Assembly (NCBI GenBank): GCA_030686995.1
Contig: CM060692.1
Location: 124,635,796-124,699,795, forward strand
From: Artemisia argyi
Lineage: Eukaryota; Streptophyta; Magnoliopsida; Asterales; Asteraceae
Direction: 5' to 3'
DNA: 64,000 bases
This document shows, one piece after another, positions 11,538 to 23,896 of this stretch. Every line of letters begins with the position of its first letter. Within the stretch, counting starts at the first letter, position 1. A program made the translations under genes and the position numbers. The notes beneath the pieces are model-generated. The model saw nothing but the letters and a program-made list of their open reading frames with translations. It did not search any database and was not told where the DNA came from.

Positions 11538-13135
11538 TTAGATTGTTGTAGATGCATCTAGTGGTGGTGGTGGTTGATTTTGAGCGGGTGCAGCGGAATG
11601 TTGTTGAGATGCATTTGTCGAAGTTCCACCATAATATTCATCAAACATTAACTCGAAGAAATTTTCTAGTTCTTGTTCTGAAGGTTTGTCCGTGTTTGTT
11701 GACTGAGCTCCTTTAGGCACGAGTCCTGAACTGATGTGTCCAGAAGTCTGCTGGTTTGGTGCGGGTCCTAATCCATTTTGATTAGAAGCCATTGGATTAA
11801 GCGCAGGTTCTAGAGCGTATCTCTCAGAAGCCATCTGTGAAATTTCGTCAAACTTCACATTCATCGTCTCCATTATCATTTTCGTTCTTCTATTATACAC
11901 CCTGAATGCCCTCGAGTTTTCTGAATATCCAATGAAGATTCCAATATCACCCTTAGCTTTTAACTTCCCTAGATCTTCTCTGTCATTCGTCGGATAGCAC
12001 AAAGCGCCAAACACGTGAAGGTAAGAGATGTCAGGTTTACGGTTGTTCACTAGCTCATATGGGGTTTTATTGAATTTCGGATGGACTAGGGATCGGTTTT
12101 GAGTAAAACAAGCAGTGGCTACAGCATCAGCCCATAAGAATAGAGGTGCACTAGAAAAAATCAGCATTGTGCGAGCAGCTTCCACAAGAGTTCGGTTTCT
12201 TCTTTCAACTACCCCATTTTGCTGTGGAGTTCTAACAACTGATGTTTGATGTGTGATACCGACATCTTCAAGGTAAGTTCTTAACTCCTGGTTAGTAAAT
12301 TCTGTGCCATTGTCTATTCTTATAATCCTTACTGGAGCTTGAAGTAAAACTTGAATACGCTTCAGAAAGGTGATGATGGTAGCTGGTGCTTCGTCTTTTG
12401 ACCTCAAAAACTTTACCCAAGTATATCTTGAATAATCATCAACAATAACAAGAATATACTTCTTCCCATTAATGCTTTCAACTCTCATTGGGCCACACAA
12501 GTCCATGTGCAACATATGTAACCTTGCTTCCGAACTAGGTACGGTTTTGGGTTTATATGATGCTCTTTTACTTTTTCCTTGTTCGCATGATGGACATAGG
12601 TGTTCCTTGGTGTATTTGAACTTAGGAAGTCCGGTGACGATGTTGTCTTTGGCTAACTTGTTGATCGTGTCGAAATTGAGATGAGATAATCTTCTATGCC
12701 ACAGCCAGGACTTAGTTTCGGTTGCCCTTGTCATAAGACAAATTGGTGATGTAGAAGCCATTTGGTTGATGTCGATAGCATACAAGTTTGTACCATGATT
12801 ACCAGTTAAGAGATCATCACCAACCAAATTTCTAATAAAAACCGTGTTTCTCCTGAATGCAACTTCTAAATCAGCATCACAAAACTGCCCAACTGAAAAC
12901 AAATTGTGTCCCAACCCTTCGATGTAGTAAACCCGAGTGATTACAAACTTCCCAAACCGAAGATCTCCATAACCCAGAATAGCTGCTACATGATCATTTC
13001 CAAAGCGTACAGTTCCCATGAATTTCCAGACAAAATTGATCAGCAGCTTTAAATTCCCGGTCATGTGCTTGGAGCAACCCGAGTCGACGATCCAAAGACA
13101 TATTTCGATAACCTGCCAAGAACAGAAGATTTTGT
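11538..13135 (-). pseudogene. Copia B protease and integrase
   Basis: The protease active site VDSGCSKHMTG lies at about 13050-13090 (DSG codons 13077-13085). Pre-integrase motif: LWHRRLSHLNFDTINKL to CPSCEQGKSKRA. Integrase core: HMDLCGPMRVES, IRIDNGTEFTNQ and TPQQNGVVERRNRT, so all three catalytic acidic positions are visible. A frameshift near 13135 separates this from the upstream linker frame (13061-13411). The low-complexity C-terminal tail ends at a stop at 11538. Confidence 0.92.
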
Positions 13136-15645
13136 ATTTGGAAACCGTTTTGAATTTGGTTCCATGGGGTTAGGAATAAAATCTAAGTCACACTCATAGA
13201 CAGTTGCTACTTGTTTAGCTTGAGCTATTTCTAATTTGCCGTTCTGAAGAGTGAACTCTCTACCCGTTGGAATCCACATACAAAACTTAAGATAGTTCCT
13301 GGGCATTCGACTAATAGTGGTAGTCCTAAATCGTGCAACTAATCTTTCTATAGATCTAGATCTAGCACTAGGTCTTTTTGGAACATTCTTCTGTTCAGGC
13401 GTAACATTCACATTCTTAGAAACACATTCATCATGAACATCATTAATTAAACATTTCTTGCATATTAAACAAACAGAGTCATTACATGCATTAGAAACAG
13501 TACTTTCGACATTACATTCAGATGAAACATGTCTCTTATTACAAAGCGATAAATTCCTAGGGTGTTCTTCTACTTCTTCAACTTTATTCTTGCTACTACT
13601 CGTAGAGGCAGACGAGACTCTATTGTTCCTTGTATTGCTCCTAGGCTTTAGTTTGCTGCTCCTAGAGGTGCTTTATAATCCTGTAGAAGGTAAGGCACAC
13701 ATATTAGGATTTATATTGTTGTCCTTTTTAGCATCACTAGACTCTTTAGAATTATCCTTTTTGCACGCATTTGTCTTAGAAGTGGAGGCAGACGCATTAG
13801 TGGGACTAATCCTAAAAAGGCCAGGTGCTATCACTTTTGGTGTTTCGACAACCGCTTTTCCTTTAACAACAATCTTATCATTTTCACTTTTCTTGGGCAT
13901 GGGTGTTGGAGTGACTGGTTTTGTCAAATCCTTTTTCTCATCAATTTTTGGAGCAAACCTTGAAATTGACATCTTTGGTTTTTGAACCGTGTTTGAAACA
14001 TTTGGTTTCTCCGAAGTCGACGGTTTTGCAAACTTAGTTTCCTCACCCTTCCTTATTTGACTTTCAAGCTGAGCCCTCAAAAGATCATTTTGCTCTTTCA
14101 TTTTCTTTAAGTCACGCTCACACGACAATTTGTCATACTTGCATTCTTCCTTTTTCCTATCAAGTTGTTTAAAATATGACACATTTTCTTTTTCAAGCTT
14201 TATAAGAGCATTTTCATATTTTGAAACAATTTGGGAGGTCTCAGCTCTCAGTCTTTCATCGTCTTGAATAGAATATGTTTGTAAAATGATGGACATAATA
14301 TCAGTGGTCATAACAGCTTCGAAGAGAGAATCATTTAGGTTTTCCAAAACATTCATGTTTTCACGAGTTTCATTAGTTTCGTTTACCAGGGATTTGTGGT
14401 CCTTGACAAAGTCGGCCGCTTCTTTTAAGAAAGCTTGTTCAAAATGGATTACCCTTGCACTGATGTTATTCAGTGGGATAGTAATTTCGTTTTCAAAAAC
14501 TTTTTTCTGCTCAATATGAAAACTGGAATGCCAGTTGTTAATATCGATTGTAGTTTTAGAAGCAACAATATTTTGAAGTTCTTGAATTCTCTTTTTAACA
14601 TCATCCAGAATGTTTCTAGCCTTACTTGTATTAAAAGTGTTGTTAGAAGACATTTGTTCCATTTTTGAAAGAGATTTGGAAACAATTACTTTCTTAGAAA
14701 ACCTTTTTGAGAATGGTCGTTTTAAGGAAAACACAGATGGTTCTTTTTGTGGAACAAAAGTAATTCCCGAAAGTTTGTTCAATTTGTTGTAATCAATGGG
14801 TTTCAAATCCTTTTGTTTCATTTTATTTATGCTCTCTTCGACATATTCTATTGTTTGCACAGAATCCCGAACGATGGGAGGATCATGTTTAGTGTAAATC
14901 ACATTACCATTATACAAAACATTCTGTTCTTGCTGAGCTTTCTTGAGATTACTGGGGGTGTTGTTACCGAGAGCCACTTTATGTTTCGTATGGTAAATCG
15001 GATTAGTTTGATTTGAAATCATTTTCATTGTTTGACTTGACTGACCCGACTTAACCACCAATTCTTCTAAATGAGCAATCATGTGTTCTGACTCTACGAT
15101 TTCGGCCAAAAGTTTGTCTTCTTTCTTTGCAAAGTCCTTTTTCAGCTCGTCCCTTTCTTTTTCAAGATTGGTATAAGCTGATTTTTGTTTAGAAAGTTGG
15201 TTTTGTAAATCAGAAATTTCAGCGTTTAAGGATTTTATCTTTTTGAAAAATTAACATCAAGTGTATCAAACTTGAGTTGCAATTGTTTTTCCCTTGAAAC
15301 GGAATTTTGATAACTTGTTTCTAATTCAGACAATCTTTTGTTATGAAATTCAAAAGCTTTAACATTTTCTTTGTAACTCTCAAGCTCAACGGTCAATTTA
15401 ACATTCGCGGCCTTAACATCGCGATTGACCTTTTTCACATTCTCAATTTCAATACGACAATTATTCAATAGTGATTCAAACAAAGCACGCGTTTCCTCAT
15501 CATTCTCAGCATGCTGTGAAACGAAGCCTCCATTATGATTCACATCTGGAGTTGCTGAAGGAGTATTGCTACTACTTGGCGTGTCCATGTATGTATCATA
15601 AGTGGGTGCTAGCTTCTCAGAATGTTGTTCCTCATGAGGAGACAT
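13136..15645 (-). pseudogene. Copia B linker with long coiled coils
   Basis: Frames 15645-15235 and 15109-13673 encode a charged, heptad-like region (for example LNNCRIEIENVKKVNRDVKA and LEKENVSYFKQLDRKKEECK) between the gag zinc knuckle and protease. A basic/Ser-Thr stretch follows, and a last piece lies at 13411-13136. Such coiled-coil linkers occur in some large plant Copia polyproteins. At least two breaks (about 15230-15110 and 13670-13411) interrupt it. I do not assign the lineage. Confidence 0.7.
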
Positions 15646-15750
15646 ATCAAATATATCATTATTGTGACATGTGTTGAAGTTTGATACCTCAGATGGTGCA
15701 TTGCTGTCATAAACAGGAAGTGTGTCAGAATCCGTGTCATACTTAGCTTC

Positions 15751-16362
15751 CTAAAGATTCGCCATGAATATGCAGTTTGCATCGATATCCTCTCTGTCTT
15801 CCATGTCATCCATAAGAGCCACAAAATCATTCTCCTCTGCGTTCAACTGAAATCCTGCCTCATTCTTTTGTGCCAACAGTAATGCTTTCTGCAAATACGC
15901 TGTGTCTTTCTTGTTCGGCTTAGTAGGACAGTTCCTTGCCATATGACCTACACCCTGACAGTTGAAACACTTAACCGGATTACCCTGATTCACATTTCCC
16001 AAATTCCCAACTACTGGAGCTGCAACATTTCTATTCTGATTACCCATTGCCTGATTACCAACATTCTGACCCCTCTGATTTCCAACAAACTGACCCAACT
16101 GATTCCCTGCATACTGACCATACTGATTTCCTGCATTCTGATTCCCTACATTCAGCATATTCTGATTCCCCATGTTAATTCCAGTAGCATATCCTTGCTG
16201 ATTCCCATAAACTCCAACCATTTGGCCTCTGTTGCCCATATTGAAACTCGGCTGAGCAATCTGCTTGTTGCGAGTGTTCGATGAAATCCTTTGGTTGTTG
16301 TTTGTTGGTGTAGAATAACGTCCTTGGAATGCCTTTGACAGAAAAGCAAACGCTTGGGTCAA
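15751..16362 (-). pseudogene. Copia B nucleocapsid with GNQ repeats and zinc knuckle
   Basis: Contains a low-complexity block of about ten GNQ repeats (for example AGNQYGQYAGNQLGQFVGNQ), then one CX2CX4HX4C knuckle, CFNCQGVGHMARNC. The repeats look like expansion of a short unit. The frame is separated from the upstream gag by a TAA at 16399 and from the downstream linker by a stop at 15751. Confidence 0.88.
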
Positions 16363-16398
16363 TGTTGCAGTAGCTTCATCATTTTCAGTGAATTCTGG

Positions 16399-16975
16399 TT
16401 ATTGGAATTGTTGGTATTGCTGTTGTGGAATAACATGTTGTTGTTGCTGTGGGTAGAACTGTTGTTGGTAGACCGGTGTTGGTTGTTGAATGTATGATGG
16501 TTGCATGTAGTTGTGAGTGGAAGATGATGATGATTGTTGTGTATTCACTGGTAGCGATGTTGGTGTAGTAGCAATTAATGCAAGAGGATCATGATTCTTT
16601 GCCAATCTTTCTTTCCTTACTTCATTACCCTCAGCTTGGTTTTGTTTCAGAAAATCATAGAGTTGATCATAATTCACCTTATGTAAATCCTTTGTTTGAT
16701 TCACAATTGTAACATAACGACCCCATTCTTCTGGAAGGTTATTGATGAATTTGATGTTTGTTGCAATTGGTCGAGGTGTCAACTTGTTTCTGATTAACTC
16801 ATTCATCAAAGTGCAAAACCTTGTGTAGTAGGATTCAATCTGTTCACCTTTAGTGGATGTGAAATTCTCCCATTCAGTAAGAAGCTTGTACTCAACGTCT
16901 TGTTGTCCAATCTCTGTTCCATGACATATCCTTCTAACACGTTCCCACATAGCATAAGCAGTTTCACAGCTATCG
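16399..16975 (-). pseudogene. Copia B gag, part after the element C insertion
   Basis: Gag core (MWERVRRICHGTEIGQQDVE, TNIKFINNLPEEWGRYVTIV), near-identical to element D gag at about 63440-63990. It ends in a Gln-rich tail at a TAA (16399) where D has GAA. Confidence 0.92.
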
Positions 16976-18091
16976 TGTCACAACCCGCTATTTCCCAGGT
17001 CAATACTAATTTCTAAACTAGAATTTAAATTCTTGACGTTTGATTTGAAACATTTTTACATAAGCCTTTTACTTGAATCGACGCGAATTTCTAATTAAAT
17101 TCTAAGTACTCTAGGACTTAGGTTAATTTTAGTCCACAACGCTCCGGTACCTTGCTCCTTTCCCCAGTTCACCATTTTATTCTATAAAACGAATTTCTAT
17201 TCTTTAAATACTTACGGTTTTTAAATCCTACATAACGTTAATTTTTATTCAAGAATGTAACACTCGACATACCCGACTTTCTCAACAATTATTTTTAGGG
17301 TATTTTTATACTTCCAAAACTATTACAAAAGTCCTAAAAAAAAATATTTTCCGATGTCCAAGAGAAATTCTTTATATCTTACTTTTAATTACGTATAACT
17401 TCCGTTAACTACCAAACTAATACCCGATACATATTTTTACTACCCAATACATTTAATATATACATTTTATAAAAATTACATTCATTTTTTTTTCTATTTA
17501 GTCCTATGAGCCGCCCCCCCCCCCTATAATGTGTAAAAATACCACTACAAAATCTACCAAAAATTTCAATCTTATTATCATGGGAGACATGCAATTAATT
17601 TTGGTGGCTAGAGCAACTCAATTGCCCCCCTCCTTTTCCATGAAATTCGGCAATCACAAGGACCAAGTCCTTGTGATATTTTTGACCACATTGACCATAT
17701 GACTATATATATGTACACCTAAACTAGTTCTTCATTTTAGTTAAAAAGAAAACATACTCACCTCCCACTCTTACTCACCAACCTTTGTGTTGACACTTTT
17801 AAGCATGTTTATCTCAGGTTAGAAGGGCGATAGCAGGTATGTGGAGCGGAGAGTCTTAGGGCATGCATTTTGAAGACTTTCGCTTTTATCTTTTACCATT
17901 CGATACTTTTCAAAAACTTATGTACTATCAATTTGGGATCTTTTGGTTTGTAAACTATGATTTTATCTATTCGAATGGTAACTTTTTAAAAACGTCTCAT
18001 TTAGAGTTCGTTTTCTATACCTTGTACTTTGTGCCCTGAAGTAGCATCCCAATGACACAGTCTTCCGCTGCGGTATTTTGGGGGTGTTACA
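16976..18091 (+). repeat. 5' LTR of element C
   Basis: 1116 bp. Contains a C-homopolymer near 17514-17524 and a TATATATAT stretch near 17704 that may be the TATA box. The 61-codon minus frame inside is present in both LTRs and is not a gene. Confidence 0.95.
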
Positions 18092-18094
18092 GAT

Positions 18095-18107
18095 TGGTAT
18101 CAGAGCC
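18095..18107 (+). other. Primer-binding site of element C
   Basis: TGGTATCAGAGCC starts four bases after the LTR end. It is the canonical initiator-Met-tRNA site. Confidence 0.9.
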
Positions 18108-18807
18108 TTGGTTATAGAGAACTAGGTTGTTTTTAGAGTCTAGACTATAACCACATACATTTAGACTCTCCTCCCTATCGCCTTGCATTTTTCATACACG
18201 TACGCTTGCCGATATTTTCTTAGACCTACACTATTAGATATTCTGTGGTACCGATGGGGAAGTCCCAAAATCTAGGCAAGTTATCAGAAATATGGAGCTC
18301 GGTGATAACTGATCATTTAACTTAATCTTGTGACAGTTCTTGTTTGATGAGACATGAGACTAAGTTAAATGAAGGTTATTACTTAGCTGTAGAGATTTGA
18401 TGATTTGCCCGAGGATGGGAGTTCTCTTGAGGTTACTCTTTAGAAGCCGTTAGAAACTAGACTACCTAGTGACTTTAGCACTTAAGGGAGAATCCTTTGT
18501 TCCTTCGTACTGAGCATGACATTCCCTAGATTCCCATTTAAGCAACGTCTACCACTGAGATATGTGTGCCTGGTGATATGTACACCTGTGAAAGGAAACA
18601 TTTATAATTGTGGTGGCCAACATAATTATAAGTGCTTCACGACACACGTGGACATATGACTATGCATATGTAGATCGGTGTTGGCACGACTTAGGAGACA
18701 ATTGGTGGCACGGTATTATATATGAGGATGTTAAGTATAGACTTTGGTTAAACAACGGTTTTCCCTCAACTCTGACGTTCACTAAATGTCCTTCCTCCCA
18801 GGAAATC

Positions 18808-20199
18808 ATGGCACCAAGGAGAGTGACTCGTAGCTCTGGTCGAGGAGGCGCAACACCAAGGGGTGGAAGGACTGGTGGACGTGGAGGTAGAGGAGGTAGA
18901 GGAGCTGCTCATGACACTAGTAACCCAAGTAACGATGGTCGAAGAACTGGTAGACGTGGAGGTAGAGGAGGTGGTCACGGCGTTGAAAACAATGATAACA
19001 ACAACAGTGGAAATACTGATTTTGAAGCCATCATCGCTCGACAACTTGAAAACTTTCTCCCCACTATTGTCACTCAAGTTGGCGATCATATGAATAACTT
19101 GGCAAATCACGAAAGCGGAATTAACAACACCAATGGTTTAGGCCAGAATGGTAATGGCAACAACAACATTAGGACTGGATGTACGTATAAGGAATTTACA
19201 TCGTGTAAGCCAATTGAGTTCGATGGTGTAGGAGGCGCGTTAGGGTATACTAGATGGGTGGAAAAGATGGAGTCGGTGATCGACATTAGTGACTGTGCAC
19301 CACATCAAATGGTGAAGTACTCCGTATGCTTGCTATCAGGAAAGGCATTGACATGGTGGAATACGCAGGTTCAAGCTAGGGGTAGAGAGGCAGCTGTAGG
19401 TATGACATGGGATGATTTTAAGGCACTACTGAAGGAGGAATACTGCCCGGACAATGAAATGCAGAAGCTAGAGGATGAACTTTATCATCACTCTATGATA
19501 GGGGCTGGACATGCAGCCTATACAGATCGATTCCATGAATTAGCCAGACTAGTTCCACACCTGGTTACCCCTGAGTCCAAGAGGATCGAGAGGTACATAT
19601 ATGGTCTTGTCCCAGAAATTCGCGGGACTGTGAAAGCAACTGAGCCTTCTACAATTCAGAGTGCAATATTGAGAGCAGGAACTCTGACAGATGAGATGGT
19701 TAGAAATGGAAGCTTGAAGAACAATGATAAAAGGAAGGGAACAAGCGAGTCGAACAAGCATATAGGCGCAATAGCTGACAACAAAAGAGCAAGGACCTTT
19801 GCGGCGACTAGTTCTGGTCAGAAAGAGTATTTAGGCTCGCAACCTAAGTGTACAAAATGTAATTTTCATCACCAAAAGACTGTGCCCTGCCGTATTTGTG
19901 CTAATTGCAGACAGTTTGGTCATTATGCAAACCAGTGTAGAGAACCGGTGAATGTGGGCAATGTGATGAACAATCAAAAGACATGCTATGAGTGTAACAG
20001 CCCGGATCACTTTCGGAACACCTGTCCTAAGTTAAAAAGGAATCTTAACCAAGGAGGAAATCGTCCAAAACTAGCAGCAGCAATTGAAGGGCCACAAGAT
20101 GAGGCCATTGAGATTCCACCCGCGCGTGGCAGAGCTTACTTCCTAGGAAACCCTATCACCCAACATGTCCAAGATAGCATCACGGGTACATTCTCTTGA
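18808..20199 (+). CDS. Element C gag, Ty3/Gypsy type
   Basis: 463 residues from the ATG at 18808 ([14 protein letters not shown]). The frame is open further upstream, but only from here does it look like gag. An RGG/GR-rich basic N-terminus is followed by the retrotransposon gag core ([59 protein letters not shown]). Two zinc knuckles end it: [14 protein letters not shown] and [14 protein letters not shown], both CX2CX4HX4C. The frame closes at ITGTFS, about where related polyproteins pass into protease. The bases after the stop look like a frame-shifted remnant of the next few codons, so pol loss probably followed a deletion at the gag-protease border. Confidence 0.9.
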   Translation: MAPRRVTRSSGRGGATPRGGRTGGRGGRGGRGAAHDTSNPSNDGRRTGRRGGRGGGHGVENNDNNNSGNTDFEAIIARQLENFLPTIVTQVGDHMNNLANHESGINNTNGLGQNGNGNNNIRTGCTYKEFTSCKPIEFDGVGGALGYTRWVEKMESVIDISDCAPHQMVKYSVCLLSGKALTWWNTQVQARGREAAVGMTWDDFKALLKEEYCPDNEMQKLEDELYHHSMIGAGHAAYTDRFHELARLVPHLVTPESKRIERYIYGLVPEIRGTVKATEPSTIQSAILRAGTLTDEMVRNGSLKNNDKRKGTSESNKHIGAIADNKRARTFAATSSGQKEYLGSQPKCTKCNFHHQKTVPCRICANCRQFGHYANQCREPVNVGNVMNNQKTCYECNSPDHFRNTCPKLKRNLNQGGNRPKLAAAIEGPQDEAIEIPPARGRAYFLGNPITQHVQDSITGTFS

Positions 20200-20422
20200 A
20201 CAACTATATTATTTTAGTAGCACTTAAGTCTTGGCACAGAACTTATACCCAACCTCGACTAATCTGAGACCTAGCATCATTAACCTAGTTATATAGGTAG
20301 TAGATGATTTGATTTGTGTAAACAACTCTAACGAGTTTGGGAAGGAATGAGCTGAACACTAGGAACATATGTGGAATGAATGAGCTGAACTTCGGGACGA
20401 AGTTCCCTTAAGGGGTAGAGAC
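20200..20422 (+). other. Element C 3' interior, pol missing
   Basis: About 220 bp between the gag stop and the 3' LTR with no RT, integrase or RNase H motif. Ends in a purine-rich tract. Confidence 0.75.
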
Positions 20423-21538
20423 TGTCACAACCCGCTATTTCCCAGGTCAATACTAATTTCTAAACTAGAATTTAAATTCTTGACGTTTGATTTGAAACAT
20501 TTTTACATAAGCCTTTTACTTGAATCGACGCGAATTTCTAATTAAATTCTAAGTACTCTAGGACTTAGGTTAATTTTAGTCCACAACGCTCCGGTACCTT
20601 GCTCCTTTCCCCAGTTCACCATTTTATTCTATAAAACGAATTTCTATTCTTTAAATACTTACGGTTTTTAAATCCTACATAACGTTAATTTTTATTCAAG
20701 AATGTAACACTCGACATACCCGACTTTCTCAACAATTATTTTTAGGGTATTTTTATACTTCCAAAACTATTACAAAAGTCCTAAAAAAAAATATTTTCCG
20801 ATGTCCAAGAGAAATTCTTTATATCTTACTTTTAATTACGTATAACTTCCGTTAACTACCAAACTAATACCCGATACATATTTTTACTACCCAATACATT
20901 TAATATATACATTTTATAAAAATTACATTCATTTTTTTTTCTATTTAGTCCTATGAGCCGCCCCCCCCCCCTATAATGTGTAAAAATACCACTACAAAAT
21001 CTACCAAAAATTTCAATCTTATTATCATGGGAGACATGCAATTAATTTTGGTGGCTAGAGCAACTCAATTGCCCCCCTCCTTTTCCATGAAATTCGGCAA
21101 TCACAAGGACCAAGTCCTTGTGATATTTTTGACCACATTGACCATATGACTATATATATGTACACCTAAACTAGTTCTTCATTTTAGTTAAAAAGAAAAC
21201 ATACTCACCTCCCACTCTTACTCACCAACCTTTGTGTTGACACTTTTAAGCATGTTTATCTCAGGTTAGAAGGGCGATAGCAGGTATGTGGAGCGGAGAG
21301 TCTTAGGGCATGCATTTTGAAGACTTTCGCTTTTATCTTTTACCATTCGATACTTTTCAAAAACTTATGTACTATCAATTTGGGATCTTTTGGTTTGTAA
21401 ACTATGATTTTATCTATTCGAATGGTAACTTTTTAAAAACGTCTCATTTAGAGTTCGTTTTCTATACCTTGTACTTTGTGCCCTGAAGTAGCATCCCAAT
21501 GACACAGTCTTCCGCTGCGGTATTTTGGGGGTGTTACA
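20423..21538 (+). repeat. 3' LTR of element C
   Basis: 1116 bp, apparently identical to the 5' LTR, including its homopolymers, which argues for very recent insertion. Confidence 0.95.
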
Positions 21539-21855
21539 TATCGACCGCAGCAAAGATCTCCCGTGGTAATCCAAGTTGGATTAAATGCATTGCCATATCA
21601 TCAGCGGCGATCTGCTTCTTGTCTTCCTCTGTGTAATCTGCTTATGTTTGTTCACGCACGAATGGTTGAGTAGGAGGTGTTGTATTTGGATTACCTTCAA
21701 TTTGAACTTGTCTTGGCTTGAATGGACCATTTGTAATGGAGTTGATCATTAATTTACCATCAGGCTTTGTTTTGATGTAACGAAGCATGCGGCTTGTCCA
21801 TTGATGAAGGTCGGTTTTCCGCACCTGCTGCATGAATATCTTGCTGAGTAGCCAT
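21539..21855 (-). pseudogene. Copia B gag, N-terminal part
   Basis: ATG at 21855 (MATQQDIHAAG...). Compared with D, a stretch of roughly 25 bp is missing shortly after the start, shifting the frame, and a TAA near 21642 replaces a GAA codon. Element C then interrupts the gene at 21538. This copy of gag is dead. Confidence 0.88.
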
Positions 21856-23087
21856 TGATGAAGTGTAGATTGATAAAGTTGATTCTTGGATCGTTCCAAC
21901 GAAGTAGGAGTTGTGTTTAGTGTAAGTTGATGCAAGTTTTTATGGTGAAAAATTTGATCTGAAACCTTAAAACCTCAATAACTTCTTCCCGGAGCGTTTT
22001 TAGGCCTCGAAACTTCGCCTAAATCAATAAATCATTTAGCGTGTCGTTCTCCTCTGTCTCACGGTCGTTTTGACAGCTGATTCGTCGAAAACGGAGTTAC
22101 GGTTCAAAAGTTATGGCCGTTTGAAGTTTGGTTGTCAAAAGTCAAAACTTATGCATAAAGCTTGAACTTATGCGTAAACAGTAAACTTAAGCGTAAAGGG
22201 TAAACTTATGCGTAAACAGAATCTTATGCGTAGGAAATGTTATGCGTAAACAAAAGTTATGCGTAAACAGTAAACTTATGCGTAAGAAAAATACTTATGC
22301 GTAAGATTAGTAGTTTATGCGTAGGCTTTGTGTTTATGCGTAAGATTAGTTACGCGTAAGGTTTAGCTTATGCGTAAGATTTTTTACGCGTAAGGTTTAC
22401 AAACCAAAATGATCTCTCAAACTTATCCAGGCTTGAAAGATATCCCGTGTCAAAGTATTCCACAAACTTATCCAAGTCAGGGACGTACTGAGTCACCGAT
22501 GCACGAAGAGAAGACCTTTGAAGAAACTTTTGCGTAGATTTCTGAAACTTACGCGTAAGATATGATCTTATGCGTAAGAGCTAATCTTCTGCGTAGAAAG
22601 TGACTTAGGCGTAGGATTCACAACTTCTTCGTAGAATCTTGAGCGTAGACAATGGACTTACGCGTAGGAAATGGACTTACTCGTAGGTTTTAGGCGTAGA
22701 AAACCAAAGTTACTCGTAAGAACAGGGTTTTGACCTATGTTACTCGTAAGGAAAGGGTTTTATCCCAAAAGTTACTCGTAGAAAGGACAAAAAGTACTAT
22801 TGACAGCTATAGAACTTGTACTATTCCAAAATCTTACGCGTAAGGTTACCAAACAGCTCCAAAATACGATTTTTTCAACCAAAAACACTTTTTTCACTTG
22901 TTTCTAATGATCAAATCTTTCCCAAAACACTTAGAATCACTAAAGCTTCAATAAAAACAACTTTAACACCAAAACACTTAAAGATCAAGACTTTTTAAAG
23001 AAAAAGTGCGCTTTTACAAGAAAAAATGCAACTTTTTAAGAAAAATCTTGAAAAATACGATTACCACACACTCCTAAATCATTATTA
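21856..23087 (-). other. Copia B leader with TACGCGTA palindrome array
   Basis: Non-coding leader between primer site and gag. From about 22140 to 22850 it holds around two dozen copies of a 10-bp palindromic motif, TTACGCGTAA, and one-base variants (TTATGCGTAA, CTACGCGTAG), spaced irregularly at 15-45 bp. The equivalent leader of element D has the same kind of array. Confidence 0.85.
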
Positions 23088-23101
23088 GGCGATTGATACC
23101 A
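23088..23101 (-). other. Primer-binding site of Copia B
   Basis: The minus strand reads TGGTATCAATCGCC two bases inside the LTR, an initiator-Met-tRNA type site. The identical sequence occurs in element D at 61886-61899. Confidence 0.8.
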
Positions 23102-23103
23102 CT

Positions 23104-23501
23104 TGTAGGACCTTAGATATATCAACTTTATCACAAATATAAGAACTAGATGAAGTAAAGATGGTGACTTGATGAGATATAGGTGTGGCGTTAATAAGTA
23201 TAAAAGAGAGGTAAACATGAAGAGAACTTTTATTCATAAAACACACACAATACACACACAAGCACACCTTACAAATGAGAGGTAAGGTGCCTTATATAGT
23301 TCCATACATAGGCTTTGATGGGCTTGGGATTGGACTTGGTTACATGATTAGATAACAAGGCTTATGAAACATAGCACATAACATATTAGCTTGCCAAGTC
23401 CAAAGCCCAATGACTAAATAATTAATAAACTTAACAAACGACACAAAGTTACAATATGAGAATGACCATCACTTCTATATAAATATATTTTAATGCTAAC
23501 A
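23104..23501 (-). repeat. 5' LTR of Copia B
   Basis: 398 bp, upstream in the element's own direction. Ends in TGTAGGACC on the plus strand next to the primer site. A minus-strand TATA-like ACTATATAAGG lies near 23290. Confidence 0.93.
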
Positions 23502-23896
23502 AGCAGAAAGCAGAGTGTACTAGCGATGTCTGCTACAGAAAGTGAGTATATAGCTGCTTCAGAAGCTGCAATGGAAGCTGTTTGGATTAGGAAATTTGTT
23601 TTAGGCTTGGGGTTATGCCTTCGATTCAGCGACCTATAAAAATGTATTGTGACAACTCAGCTGCAATTACATTTGCCAATGAACCTGGAATCATGAAAGG
23701 CACCAGACATTTCCCGATTAAGCACCACTATGTCAGAGAACAAGTTGAAATAGGTGAAATCGAAATGCTCAAAGTTCACACTGATGATAACTTAGCTGAT
23801 CAATTTACAAAGCCTTTACCTGGCACCAAGCTTTACAAGCATGCTGAAGGAATAGGACTTAAATTAGCTGATAGTTTCATGCCCATTTATGATTAG
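23502..23896 (+). pseudogene. Copia A RNase H, C-terminal half, after the Copia B insertion
   Basis: Picks up where 6649 stops, with SATESEYIAASEAAMEAVWI, MYCDNSAAITFANEPG and ADQFTKPLPG, the usual end of Copia pol, and a stop at 23894-23896. A one-base frame change near 23605-23612 (run of G in TTGGGGTT) separates the first 35 or so codons from the rest. The join with 6645-6649 is confirmed by the TSD. Confidence 0.92.

Larger units (their letters stand above)
16976..21538 (+). mobile_element. Element C: gag-only LTR retrotransposon inside Copia B
   Basis: LTRs 16976-18091 and 20423-21538 are each 1116 bp, start TGTCACAACCC and end GTGTTACA. Reading both through I found no difference. The perfect TSD TATCG lies at 16971-16975 and 21539-21543. 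A primer site follows the 5' LTR, and the purine tract AAGGGGTAGAGAC precedes the 3' LTR. The 2.3-kb interior encodes only a Gypsy-type gag; protease, RT, RNase H and integrase are absent. This architecture resembles the TR-GAG class of non-autonomous elements. Mobility would need enzymes supplied by a related full element. The uninterrupted target is visible in D at about 63417-63425. Confidence 0.95.
6650..23501 (-). mobile_element. Copia B: LTR retrotransposon inserted in the Copia A RNase H
   Basis: 398-bp LTRs at 6650-7047 and 23104-23501, with about six differences by eye (1.5%). Read on the minus strand each starts TGTTAGCATT and ends GTCCTACA. The 5-bp duplication is AGCTG (6645-6649) against AGCAG (23502-23506); the one mismatch is probably a later substitution, since AGCAG restores A's reading frame. 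All domains lie on the minus strand: leader 23087-21856, gag (split by element C), zinc knuckle, a long coiled-coil linker, protease, integrase, RT, RNase H, and 2.5 kb of 3' sequence. Several stops and frameshifts make it non-autonomous. It belongs to the same family as element D at 61484, which is intact in gag. Confidence 0.95.

Noticed and set aside
18095..18107. tRNA-like sequences next to LTRs as tRNA genes
   Set aside because: They are primer-binding sites of 12-20 bases, with no cloverleaf around them. I found no rRNA or tRNA gene by eye.
22140..22850. Array of short repeats as a possible CRISPR
   Set aside because: Spacing is irregular, repeats are 10-bp degenerate palindromes, and the setting is a plant retrotransposon leader.
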